Positions 13,901-24,712 of a stretch of DNA of 64,000 nt are shown in pieces. Positions within the stretch are counted from its first letter, which is position 1, and each line of letters starts with the position of its first letter. The notes under the pieces are model-generated. The model was not told the origin of the DNA. It worked only from the letters and a program-made list of their open reading frames with translations, and did not search any database. The stretch is from Sipunculus nudus (lineage: Eukaryota > Annelida > Sipuncula > Golfingiida > Sipunculidae): assembly GCA_026874595.1 (NCBI GenBank), contig CM049317.1:50062401-50126400 (forward strand). The letters run 5' to 3'. The position numbers were made by a program, and so were the translations under genes.

Positions 13901-16688
13901 TTTTCCCTTTCCTTCTGTATAATTTCATTCATTTCATATTTCCATTCATTTCATATTATACTGTACTCCATTGAACGAATAAAGAATATATATATATTAA
14001 TCTTTTCATTCATTATTCATTCGTAGTATTCAATTTATAAATAAGTTCTATATGTATAAACTTGAGATCAGCCGGTAGATTAGTTCAAGCCTAAAATTAA
14101 AAGGCCTCTGTCTCTGATTAACCTTGGCATTAGCCCTGGCCTTCAACACTGTTTTAACTTGGCTCTACATACTTCAGAGGAAACTCTTGGTTATAATCTT
14201 GTGATGAAATAAAATTTCATTAAAAAATCAAACCTGGTGCATATTGCAATTTTCTTTAAAAGCCTAAAAACAGATGTGGACATTTTGATGTGTCCAGAAT
14301 TTTTATATATGAGAGTGTTTGCCGAAACGTCTAGTACAAACTGTCGGTTGCTCCGCCTCATAAAGTCGTGAAATGATCATGTATAAAAACGGGTTGTTTG
14401 GTTTTGCATGAATATCTTATGACATACGGAACACCTAACCACCATCCATAAACACAACTATTACGTAAAATATATTCAAACGAATGAGATACGATACATG
14501 CAAAGGAAATCGGTTGCAGGTTAATTTTTTTTTTGGCAAAATGTTTTATTTATACCCAAACTTGTATTTCTCTCAAAGACAAAACCGGAGTCGCCATCAC
14601 ACTAATGGGTCAGCCGACATGGAGCCCAAAAAGTGAAACTCCCTATAAATCCGCAAGTGATGTACCGGAAAGCGAAGATGATGGTAAGTAACTTGATCTA
14701 GATCCTAAAAATCATTCACATTATGATGAAACTCCGAACATAAAATGGGTACAATTTTTTATCTGCAGATCTGATATATTGAGATGGATCTTCTTTGTTC
14801 CTGGGGCTCGTTATTCATTCGATTCTAATGTGCTACTTCCAACCAAACACAGCTATAGTAGAATATGAACTACTTCCATTACACCAGGGTTTAAGTTCAC
14901 TCAAAAATTTTTTTCCCCGGATACGCCGGTGCCATTAAGCCTGGGGAACTTTTCCCCCTATGTCCTAAGTCTGTGCGCATCACTATCATGCATATCTGCA
15001 AAATTATCATACGATGCTGTGAGTTCATATTTCTAAGCTCGGTTTATTTTATGTTTATGTGGCGAGTCCGGAATGGTAGCCTCCTTCCCTGAACCCCGTG
15101 CATGTATGCCTGACGGTCATGCGTGTACTTTCCCTTCTACATGTCTTTTCCATCTATCTTTCATGTTTTGTTTGTTTACATAGTATCTTCCTTTACCTCA
15201 TTGACCAAAGTATCTTAAAACTATCTTAAAGCCATAGATCCACCTACCATATTTGCAGACTATGTGTGATTTGTGTTACTCTTTGTACCTGAGTTATTGC
15301 CTGTAGGAAAACAGGGCTAATTTATCTGCCAGCTTTTTGCGAACAGAGTACATGTGCCTCTGTTGTGAAACACAAATCGATTTGATCCCAGTCACTTGAC
15401 TGCACACTATCAATTGTTGATAAGAGTGTGTGAAGCAACACGATCTTTTTTCCACACGTAAACAATAAGATATCCTTTCGGGAGGTGTCTGGACCATAGT
15501 CGGCCATTATTCGGACCATTTAGCCAGATATCGAAATAGGCACCTTTAGCAAGGTGTGATCATGGGCGTTTTTCAGTCACATAAGCACATCAGTACAGCT
15601 AATCTCTGGAAACAATGTGTATACCTAATGATATTATGGTTTTTGTCTGCTGATTAAATATTGCTTTTTTCGTTTCTTCAGGATTTCAACTGCTTCTACT
15701 GGTTTCGCTTGTATTCGTCGGCATGTTGATAATATCTGTCATATTAAGCTTCCTGATCGGGCGTAGATATAGCATGGGGAACAGGTAATTATACGATTTA
15801 ACCTCATATATTTACAGATGGAGTCAGACACTACAGATAACTATGGGTGTAGAACAATTTAAACAAAAGATGTCGAATTTTTTTGTGTAGGTTTAAAAAA
15901 ATTAAACGACAATACTATATGCAACTTTGCTTGTAAACTCTTTTCCTGAGCTACATAAGAAAATTAATTGTTTCAATGCGTAGCTCATATCTACTCTGAT
16001 ATGTTACTTTCGACATAAACTCATGAAAAATAACAGCAAACGATCACCATGGACGAGGCAATAGTACAATAGTGCAATCAAGGAATATTGTATGATATTG
16101 CAAACTTGATTTCATGTTTAAAATTGGTTGAAAAAATTATCAAAGAGCCTCTCACTTGCAACTGGGTCACATATTCATTTTGTTTGCAGAAGTGTAAGGC
16201 CTGAAGACGATCCTACATATTACGTAGAAACTAAAGATGATGCGTTTTGTGGCCATGATTGCAACCAGAGGTCGGAGCCCAGGTTTGATAAGGTGGGAAG
16301 GTTTTTTACAGATGGCTCCCAAGTTCCTAAGGACGGAACTCAGAAACATTTGTACGAAGAGGTTATGGACGAGAACCGATCAACAGGCGTGGAAATCGAA
16401 ATCCTGCCAGTCGATATTGACTTTACACAAAATCAAAAGTTATCACAAAGTCATAAATGTACGGATCATCGTAAATCAAATACTAGCAATGCAGAACGCG
16501 TATACCATGTCGGAGAATGTAAGTACTGCTTGCAGATGAATATCAGTAGAACCGTGCCAGGATTAAAAGGCCAGATATTTGATGTTGAAGTTGCTAAGGA
16601 GACGGGATCTGCCATACAGGAGGAAATGGTTAGTCTTGATGATATCACAACCATGATACCGAACCCTGTGTATGTGTCAGCAAAGTAA
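7904..16688 (+). CDS. Two-CTLD type I transmembrane receptor, 8 exons (gene 1, intact)
   Basis: Spliced gene; exons 7904-7964, 8802-9038, 9212-9337, 11121-11366, 12443-12577, 14579-14683, 15682-15784 and 16190-16688 join in frame to 1512 nt, 503 residues. Seen: signal peptide 1-16 (MQHILTLWFLYHVASA), CTLD1 about 21-141, CTLD2 about 142-268, hydrophilic Ser/Pro/Glu stalk 269-303, transmembrane helix about 305-328 followed by Gly-Arg-Arg, then a tail of about 170 residues with Tyr348/349, Tyr393 (HLYEEV), Tyr443, Tyr450 and Tyr499. Both CTLDs keep the paired cysteines and a WIGL-like core (WLSL, FVGL) but lack EPN/QPD and WND, so calcium-dependent sugar binding is not predicted. Several N-X-S/T sequons lie in the ectodomain. 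Family knowledge: such proteins are cell-surface recognition receptors. An immune or cell-contact role with tyrosine signalling is inference; the ligand is unknown. A broken paralogue lies about 34.8 kb downstream. Confidence 0.9.
8802..9038 (+). CDS. Gene 1 exon 2: CTLD1 N-terminal part
   Basis: 79 codons in phase 1-1, between a T-rich tract plus CATTACAG acceptor and a GGATCAG/GT donor. It encodes residues 21-99 with Cys22, the CY pair, an ARNRC helix, WLSL (WIGL-like) and WTWINNGSG. N-X-T/S sequons include NRT, NDT, NWT and NGS. Gene 2 has the same 237-nt exon. Confidence 0.92.
9212..9337 (+). CDS. Gene 1 exon 3: CTLD1 C-terminal part
   Basis: 42 codons in phase 1-1 after TATCTCAG, with donor GTAAGG. 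It encodes residues 100-141, with DGQCGAYIL and the closing CF...KYLCVH cysteines of the fold. The position normally holding WND before the penultimate Cys reads AVKTQC, so that calcium-site motif is missing. Confidence 0.9.
11121..11366 (+). CDS. Gene 1 exon 4: CTLD2 N-terminal part
   Basis: 82 codons in phase 1-1 after AATATTTCAG, with donor GTGAGT. It encodes residues 142-223, with Cys145 and Cys154, WFTARTMC, GADLIHTNKTG, an acidic/basic helix and FVGLYREDW (WIGL-like). The gene 2 exon is also 246 nt and clearly similar. Confidence 0.92.
12443..12577 (+). CDS. Gene 1 exon 5: CTLD2 C-terminal part
   Basis: 45 codons in phase 1-1 after CATCACCAG, with donor GTAAGT. It encodes residues 224-268, including NNHSCAVLN, NEMW, SSC and the closing PYICQI. 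No WND motif is present. The split of each CTLD into two phase-1 exons repeats the CTLD1 arrangement. Confidence 0.9.
13429..13539. repeat. 54-bp tandem duplication
   Basis: GGCTTTGCTTCAC(C/T)TATGGCAC... through ATACT(A/G)TACAT occurs twice in direct succession with few differences, in the gene 1 intron between exons 5 and 6. Confidence 0.9.
14579..14683 (+). CDS. Gene 1 exon 6: membrane-proximal stalk
   Basis: 35 codons in phase 1-1 after TCTCAAAG, with donor GTAAGT. The peptide is hydrophilic, rich in Ser, Pro, Lys and Glu, ends SEDDG and contains no cysteine. The paralogous exon in gene 2 has exactly the same length (48009-48113) with alignable ends, which supports it as coding. Confidence 0.82.
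15682..15784 (+). CDS. Gene 1 exon 7: transmembrane helix
   Basis: Follows GTTTCTTCAG and ends AACAG/GTAATT in phase 2. It encodes about 22 hydrophobic residues (LLLLVSLVFVGMLIIS...) followed by GRRYSMGNR, a positively charged stop-transfer sequence that predicts type I topology. Homologous exons lie at 52047-52150 and about 1824-1925. Confidence 0.88.
16190..16688 (+). CDS. Gene 1 exon 8: cytoplasmic tail and stop
   Basis: Terminal exon after TTTGTTTGCAG, ending with TAA. The 166-residue tail has no recognised domain. It holds TYYVET, HLYEEV (Tyr393), RVYHV, CKYC and a C-terminal NPVYVSAK. YEEV resembles the pTyr-Glu-Glu-Ile/Val ligand of Src-family SH2 domains. No motif fits the ITIM consensus, and two correctly spaced YxxL/I motifs (an ITAM) are absent. 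Confidence 0.88.
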
Positions 16689-17449
16689 TAAACAAAAGGA
16701 AGAAAAAGCGACTGTTTTTAACTTGCCACGCATGTTATCACACAAACAAACAAACAGCCCTTGGAATACGTAATACGGCATTCATTCAAGGTTCATAATC
16801 AATGAACGCTGGTGATAGGGCTTATACATTGATTTAACATAGTTGGTTCATATCAGCCCATAACTGCGTGTACTTTATGACCCAACGGCCCCGAATGAAA
16901 TCGAGAAACATCACGATTTGCGTTATGTCACTGTCATCAGATCATGGAACCGCCCGCTTATGAAACTGACAAAAAAGTAGTAATCTGAATGTGTGAAGCT
17001 GCCAGCGTGTGTGGGTTTCTTAAAATGTCTTATTTTAGAACTTTCTGATGATAATAAAAATAGAATAACAGTCCACGGTTGATTGTGTAGATAACCTTTG
17101 TTAAAAATCGGTCGGATATTTGTCATATTGGCAGCTGGATCGTCCCTCGGCCCTACTTGACTCTAACCGATATGCCTCCCTCAGGCCAATATGAAGGCAA
17201 CATGGAATGGGACAGTTTATTACACCAGGAAGGCGGTCTTTCCTATAGGGGTAGACTGGTCAAACTTATGTTAAATTTGCTAGGCTAAAAGGATCAGTAT
17301 TTCAAGAAAATTTGTTGCAAATAGGAGTCGATTTATAGATAAAAAAATGATTACTTAATGTGTTTCTCGATGTAGAACAACAAAATATAATTTTATTTGT
17401 AGAATAATAAACAAACACTAAAACTTTTGTATTAAATTTTATACCTTTT
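16689..17449. other. 3' flank of gene 1
   Basis: Probable 3' UTR up to the AATAAA at 17053, then noncoding sequence. No other gene seen. Confidence 0.4.
17053..17058 (+). promoter_or_regulatory. Candidate polyadenylation signal of gene 1
   Basis: AATAAA about 365 bp after the gene 1 stop codon. It is the first canonical hexamer I noticed there. Its use is inferred only. Confidence 0.35.
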
Positions 17450-18720
17450 ATTTACCTTTTATTAACCGGTCGTCCGTTAACAGGACACAAATCGTATCTG
17501 TTGACGATTTTCTAAATTGACATCCTGGGAGGTCCTCGAAAAATCTCACTAGACATTTGAAATTAGGTTACTCCGACCTATATTCTGTGAGTTATTGGGC
17601 CTGTGTGTGCACTACAGAAATTAAAAAAATGCTCCAGTATTTGTATAACTAATGTATCAATTGCATCATTCTTTCCATGTATATGGATCATGGATAGTTT
17701 TGTCCGTTCCTGAAGACTGGTTTCGCCACTTTTATTCTTTATGCATAATTTCTCTGATGTTGGGACTTCAAATGTAGCAGTCCGGCCATTAGCAGGGCAT
17801 CAATCATAACCGTTGGTCAAAGAAACTTCTGACTGTACATCCAGAAAGGTGATAGGGAAATTTCCTTACAACCCTGCATTGGGTCCCTGTGACCTAAAAT
17901 CTGCTAGCTATAGGTTAAAAAACATTATTTGAGCACTATGTATGTTACATAGGCACGAATTTTATTTGCTGGCCAAGAATCTTCTAACGCAATATCCAGG
18001 CAGTTTCTAGACATATCTCGTTGGAACTCTAAAACAAGGTCATGATGACCTATATTATACGAACTTTAGGCCAGAAACATGATTTTAAGTACCGAGTCAA
18101 TCAGGACAAAGCACACATTGTATCTAGAATCTTAAAACATATTATCTGTGGAGGTCCTGTTAGGTCATTGTGACCTATTTTTTTTGCGAGCTACAGTCCA
18201 TTTTTAGCACCCAGAGATTAATATAAAACATTAGTTGTACCCGTTAGACCTAGAATCTCCAAACACAAAATCCATGGAGGTTCTTGGAAAACCTCCGTGA
18301 AACTAGAAAATTGGTTATGGTGACCTATATTCTGCGTGCTACTGATTAAAACCATGATCTTCAGCACCAATTTTGCGTAATTGCATTTGTTTTTCTAGAA
18401 TTTTCGAAAATAACATCCAGGGATGTTATTGACAAAGTTTCTCGGAATCATGAAATTACGTCATAGTTACCTATATATTGTGCCAAATATGGGCCAATAG
18501 CATAATTTGATCATACTGAACATCAGGCTTTTGGCTTAGCTGACCGTAAGTCATCTGAGCTATAGCGATCACTCTTTGTCCGTCCGGCCGTTTGGTCTTT
18601 AACAGGGCACTAATCGTAACCGTTAGACCTAGAATGTTCTAACTTAATATCTAAAGAGGACTTTGAATCACAGGTTACAGTTAAACATAGACCTGGCCAT
18701 GGCTTGTAATAGCCAGATCA
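17450..18720 (+). repeat. AGGTCA-rich dispersed repeat element
   Basis: Eight or so degenerate subunits of about 138 bp (GAATCTTCTAAC..., ...CCTATATTCTG...). Two subunits carry exact AGGTCA-NNN-TGACCT palindromes (18037-18051 and 18162-18176). At about 18548-18620 the family's edge motif GTCATCTGAGCTATAGCGATCACTC occurs, followed by another unit. Confidence 0.7.
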
Positions 18721-21700
18721 AATATTCGTGGAAACGGTCTAGAGCGGGATTTGGATAAATGGGAAATAACGGAGGGTTTAATCAGTTTGTAATGATTTGA
18801 TTTATATTAGAATTCAGATTTCATATGTAAGGAGAACGGTACGAAAATAACAGGATCAACACTTTCCATAGTTTTACCCTTCTCATTCAAACCGTATAGT
18901 TTTGCAAATCTCCATACAGGAATTCGTACAGATCATTCGGTACGTATTTTTTCCCCAAATTTGAAAATGTCCTTTCGTAGGATAACATCAAAAAGGGTCA
19001 GTCAAAAACAGCAGCTAAAGATACTATGTGGTATCAAGGCCTTTACTTGAAGCCACATAATATATTTCACCATGGTGAGCTTGTACACCCTATCCTTATC
19101 CAGTTTCTAATGATAGACCAGCTGCTGAAAAACGGCGTCGTTCAGGGATCTGTTCTTGAACCTTGCTAGAACGATATAATGAAACTCATAGCTTGCTTAA
19201 TCCTCCTGTTCCCGTCGGAAACAACAATTTCTTCTCCGGAATTCAACCATCCAAGGACCTACGGGATAAACATTGTAGAAGATTATTTCAAAACGCTTTA
19301 TAAACACACATCCTGCTACATGATATCCTGGTCATGGAGGAAGCCACAAGTAGGGTAGCTTAAGAGAACCCCTGATCCCATTCCTGGAGAACCTGAAAAC
19401 AGTACGTGGGCATTACCAGTGGTGCGTGATTCGCTCAAACCATATATAAAAGCTTGGTCTACTCGTCTTCCCATTGTCCTGGGCACAGTTTCACACGCAC
19501 CTGTCCGGGACTGGCAGCGTTGCAGATGAGGCATCACAGACACAGGCCCTTATCCATGTGGCACATATATGACCTAACGGATTGGTGTATGACATGCCCT
19601 TCCTGTTGACAACCAACCACTTGTGACCTTAGTTAAAAAACCATACCATATGAAGTTAATAATTACTAGGAATATCCATAGCTATATAATCTGACTTAAG
19701 GACTTTTGTTTAATTTGATGTAAAATTTCAATTTATTTACTGGCCTTTCTGTTAGCTGCAAGTTTAACAGCAACGGAAGTCATGTCATACTTTATACTCT
19801 CCTAAGGCTGTCACTGAAATTTTACATCGCAGGTTTAGCACCCTGGAGCGTTAAACCAGTTAATTTTTACTGTTTGATATAGTGATTGCGTTCAAATATG
19901 TAGCTTTTCTTGTTTACCTAGCTTTAATAATTCCATGTATTTCCCAAGTTTTCTCACAAACATGAAAGTAAATTGAGCAAATACAGAGACGTAACGTCTG
20001 CGAGTACCTAAGATATCATGAACTATAATCTTTCATTTCAATAATTTAACATGAATCCTGATAATTCGTCAAATGTTATATAAGCTGTGGCAGAGTATTC
20101 AACCAAACTCGTATACCACTGTCGGAGACAAATATCAGGACAAATATCTGGACATAAACAAAACATCAACCTGTTGAACAGCTTGCAGCTGGAGCGTTAT
20201 CGCCTATTGTATATTGAGCCCACAGATTAAATTTGTTTGAGACCAAGAAAAAACATTAACAGGCTCTACATTAGATTCCAAAGTACAACCATGTATGGGA
20301 CATACAGTTGAAAATACCAACAACGTCTCTTTGAATATATAAAACTGTCAGACGTGCTTGATAATACATTTTGGTGTGATGTATGTGCAGATCCGGCGGT
20401 TTGTGTACACAGGAATTGTGGTATTCATGAAGTTAATTGAATACAACATAAATAACCTTCATTTGTACAGAAATAACAGGAAACCTCCATTTTTTTCTCT
20501 GGATAGTGGTCTTTATAAATATAGCTGGTCACAATTGCAGCCTTCGTGACACATGAAAGATTTTTATTGAAAGTGTATAAAACAACATTTACGTAATGTA
20601 TTGTTTACTTCAGAGTAGCCGAAATTACATTGCTGTTTCATTTACATTGTTAGGTCACACAAACATGACAGTACAATTATATTCTTCTTTGTCAAACAAA
20701 ATTGGGTCTTTAAAGCGGTCTTATTGCCAGACTTATTATATCTCGAAATCAAATGTTAGATTCCTGATCTCGGAATCTCCAGCCTTATCTAGCCTTGATC
20801 TTGGAGTTCACTAATAATTAATTTCCGATGAACCCTTATTTAGAAAGTAAGCAGATAACCACACATGCTTCAATAAAATCATGAGAGAGGCGAGTGGAAA
20901 ATGACTGGTTTAAAGGTCTTCTTCTAAGACCTTGCCATGAAATGTGTCTCATGAACATATTTATCGAAGTATGGGTGGTAAAAGGCTGCTATACATTATT
21001 AAATATTCACTACATAATTTAAAAAAAGGAACAACATAGCCTGTGCAGTATAATGTAAAAAGCAGAGCAAACATTGACCCTAAGAGTTGCCAAAGAAATT
21101 TCAACAGAAATGCAACTGGTCCGCTGGTATCAGCAGGACATTATCTACAACTAGAAAGTAGGCAGAGACAAAATCATCCGTCATGATCTTCCTCACTTTG
21201 CTGTGTGCACTGTATCCCATAGCCACTAAACATTATGACTAGATCACAGATCCGCTATAAAACGAAGGCGTTCCTGGAATATGCATGGCCTTTGTCACTG
21301 GGGAATTATAGTACGAACTGACTGTAGGAAATACATCTGACCGCTTACCTAACTGTCATCATAGCTAAATGTTTTAAGACACCTTTTTTCTTATAATTTT
21401 GTTTATGTCAACAATTTTCAGAATGCACTGCACAAAACACACAAAGACATTCTTTCATCAAAAATTTTAATCAAGAGGGTGTCCATTCTCATTTGCATTG
21501 GAACACCCTGATGTAAGGCAGGATTATATCAAGAGTTAGGAGCCATTTTAAAAATGAAGGAAATTATGGTGGGAAAAGTGTCTTCTCTATGTCACAATAT
21601 TCTAAAATCAATGTATTTGTCATCTCTCTGTGTCATTTTTTAAATGCATCGTGTTATTCTGCACTAGTTGGGTCAATATTTTAGAAATATCAGAGATAAT

Positions 21701-22167
21701 TAGCTATTTATTAAATGCCAAAAGCCGACAGCAGGACTTTTTAACAATTATATTTGGACTAATAAAATCCCTAGAGGGAGACCCTTAATCTTGGGTGCAA
21801 GGAACTTTGGCTGCCAGACCATAAGGTCATTGCTTTTTTATCTATGATTAAACGAATAATCAACCACAATGTTAAATGGGTTTATACAAGCTTCAGATTT
21901 TATTGATAGCGGGTTAATTGAAACATGCGATGAATTCTTTTATACATTGGTATGTCATAGTATTTGCCATGCTAGATTGTTGAAACTACAGGTTTTTTAA
22001 AGACGGCATTGACATCGTCATATTGACAATAAAATGAATCATCATTCAATTGTAATACAAGATGCCATTATCATCATTGTTTAGGTGGACAGGATAATAC
22101 AAGAATTAGAGCAACATCAGGACGTTTAATTAATTAACCGATTGTTTAATTGCAGCAGATGTATCGA
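18721..22167. other. Noncoding sequence between gene 1 and the coiled-coil relic
   Basis: AT-rich with no supported gene. The 19.1-19.6 kb stretch is less AT-rich and may be decayed coding sequence, but I could not assign it. Confidence 0.4.
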
Positions 22168-22716
22168 TCACTTCGGATTATATTTCATGTCATTACTTCT
22201 TTTGTGTTCCAGGGATTTCTCCATTTCGCTTATTTCCTTCTTCATCCCGCGTACCTCACCACTTAATGAATCCATATTATCCGCAAGAGTCTCCATTTTC
22301 TCCGTCAACTTTTGCTCCTAATCATTGAAATGGCATCTGAGACATTCATATTCCTAAAATCGTCTTTGTTCCTTATCGTTGAGTGCTACTTTCATAATTT
22401 TACGTTCCTGCTGGGAAACACGAGCCACCTTGTCAGCCATTTTCACAACCATTTCTTTAATGTCTTTCTGCAATTGTTCGATGGTTTTGAACTTGCCCTT
22501 TAACTTTTCTTTCTCAATATCTAACTTCTCATTACACTCTCTCTTCTCACTATAGAGCCACTAAAGTTTTGACAATCATGACAACCCAACGAATAAGTTT
22601 CCTTGTAAAATTGACATCTGGACCATCGTCTTGAATAGTAACCTGCTTCATTTCTTTTTGGCGTTGTTTAAAAAAGCAGTAATACCGTCCCACAAAACGT
22701 TGTACAGTTTATCCAT
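22168..22716 (-). pseudogene. Coiled-coil protein gene, broken copy (paralogue of 57 kb gene)
   Basis: Minus-strand frames give MDKLYNVLWDGITAFLNN (22648-22716), then from 22651 MKQVTIQDDGPDVNFTRKL, then after a frameshift REC-NEKLDIEKEKLKGKFKTI, ending GMKKEISEMEKSLEHKR and TGA at 22168-22170. This aligns along its length with the minus-strand gene at 57.0-57.5 kb (IQEDGPS, KLDITRG, KTIAQLQKELDE, VKKEISEMKKSQEQKR). Two in-frame TAG codons and one frameshift mark it as dead. Long Glu/Lys-rich heptad-like stretches predict a coiled coil. No named family is recognised. It sits about 5.5 kb after gene 1, in convergent orientation. Confidence 0.72.
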
Positions 22717-22810
22717 GCTTGACAGTCTGTCCGTCTATTGATCCCATTCAACCTGCACATAGACTTTTGCTTATTCTATTACCCTTCGCTTTTAACTGTC
22801 TTACAGTGCT

Positions 22811-22990
22811 TCAGCAAAGAGCTGTTTCCAAACCTGACCATACGTGTGTATCAAGGTCACGATCCACTCCGAAATTTGCCCTAAGTGCGACTGTTTTTCT
22901 GAGGTACTCGGCCAAATGTGGGCTGCCATTAGCTGTTAGAAAAACAAAAAATGTCGCCACTTTCTCTTCTGTGGGGCTTTTCTCAGGCCA
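22811..22990 (-). pseudogene. Protein-like open frame upstream of the broken coiled-coil gene
   Basis: A 59-codon minus-strand frame without an ATG reads KSPTEEKVATFFVFLTANG, then AEYLRKTVALRANFGVDRD and HVWSGLETAL, ending at TGA. Composition looks like real protein rather than random translation. It could be an exon or N-terminal part of the coiled-coil gene just downstream, or a separate relic. I recognise no family and found no counterpart upstream of the 57-kb copy. Confidence 0.4.
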
Positions 22991-22999
22991 TTAATTATT

Positions 23000-24661
23000 T
23001 GATGCCCCTCATTTCATCTCTCAGTGTCTTTAACAGACAGGGAAGATGTATAATCATAAAATTATTTCAACAACTCTGACACAACAACTGCTGATATGCG
23101 TATTTCAACATATCATTGAACATTTAGAGGATTGTCTAATGTATTGTTCAAATGTAGAATGAATCATGATAAAAAAAATTATATTAAAACACCTAGGCTG
23201 TCACACCCCCTCCCCCATGTGTTATAACGCCTTGTGTCCGTAATTCATCAATTTACCACGTAACCTTTGTTCCCACCTCGTCTCTCATTTCTTCATATGT
23301 TTTTTATGTGATGTTCCTTCTTCTTGCCTTTTTCTTGACTGTTGAAAGCCGTATGTTAGAATTATTCGTTATTATATTTAGGCTAGTTGATTGTAACACA
23401 TATTTTTATATTATGTTTTCTCATCATTTGATCGATCAGATATAGGTCCTAGTAAATTATATTATAAGACATATATAATTTCAGCAAATCCAACTTTTGG
23501 AAAATTCAAAATTATTAATCAGTTGACAACTGAAACTATTTTTTAGTTGTAGCGCTTAGCACGAGTTCATAGTTGATAACAGCCATTTAACGAATCATTT
23601 TATAAAGTACGAATTATAGTTTCTAGTAATGTCTAAAGTACAATTCAATATCCTTTTAAAAAAGACCATTATATTTGTTTGTTTCTTGTTACAATAACAA
23701 AATGCTTTTTTGTATTCTTCTCGATGAAGAGATCCATGCTACCGCGGTTCTTGTTGATTGTTATTGAGAAATTATATTGATAACTGAAGGACATTAAAGA
23801 TGTTCGATCCATACCACCTGGTGAATATATTCTCCAGAGAGAGTTGGAAAACTAATCTCAACACAACTCTGTTTTTTTATGTACAAGAATATTACTTAAA
23901 ACTTACACCTTGTGCGAATTATCACTACTTAATCAAACAAACCCACTTCCAAAAGCAAGTTCTGCAAAGTTGCTGCTTGAAGGGTTTCAGTGCCAAATAT
24001 GTATCAAGTAAATAATGAAGAAGATTGCAGCAGAGTAGTGCTGCACATGACTTACTCGGCAAGTCAGAGTTCATTTGTGACTGTAATTTCATAGTCTCCT
24101 GGTCGTGTAAATACATACAAGTACCATTTATTTGTTCAAAATACCAACATAAATTATAACGACCATCGCGTAGCCTAAATGGTTTCATTAGGTACAAGGA
24201 TGTCTGCATGATTGATAATTTTTTTTAAGAACTGGTGTTTTTATCGAACAGGGGGAGTGGACTTAAACACAATTATCGATGAGACAATTTGTGATCAGTA
24301 TTCAGCAGGGGGCAAAAACTTAGTGGCTTAATCTCAACAATTTGTGTTCATTACCCTGTTTGCAAAGAATCAATCAATTATCACAACTCCCCCCTCCCAT
24401 TATTCATTAATTAATACAAACAAGATTACTCTGAAAATGTTAGACGCTTGTTGAGATTGTGGACCACCTGATGCTGCTCACCAGAAAACGGCTTCAAAGC
24501 AATATAACCAATTATAATAATTTCAGTCCTAGCAGACACCAGTTTTCATTTAATGTTAATCAGACACGGTCGTCTTACGGTATTTTCGATGGCCCCTGTT
24601 GACAAGTGGCTATTCATGTTATTGTGATACCGCACAACGGTGTAAAAATTGCTAAGGGGAC

Positions 24662-24712
<51 letters not shown>

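Noticed and set aside
19080-19560. Possible decayed coding sequence
   Set aside because: Less AT-rich, but no frame holds for more than a few dozen codons and I recognise no motif.
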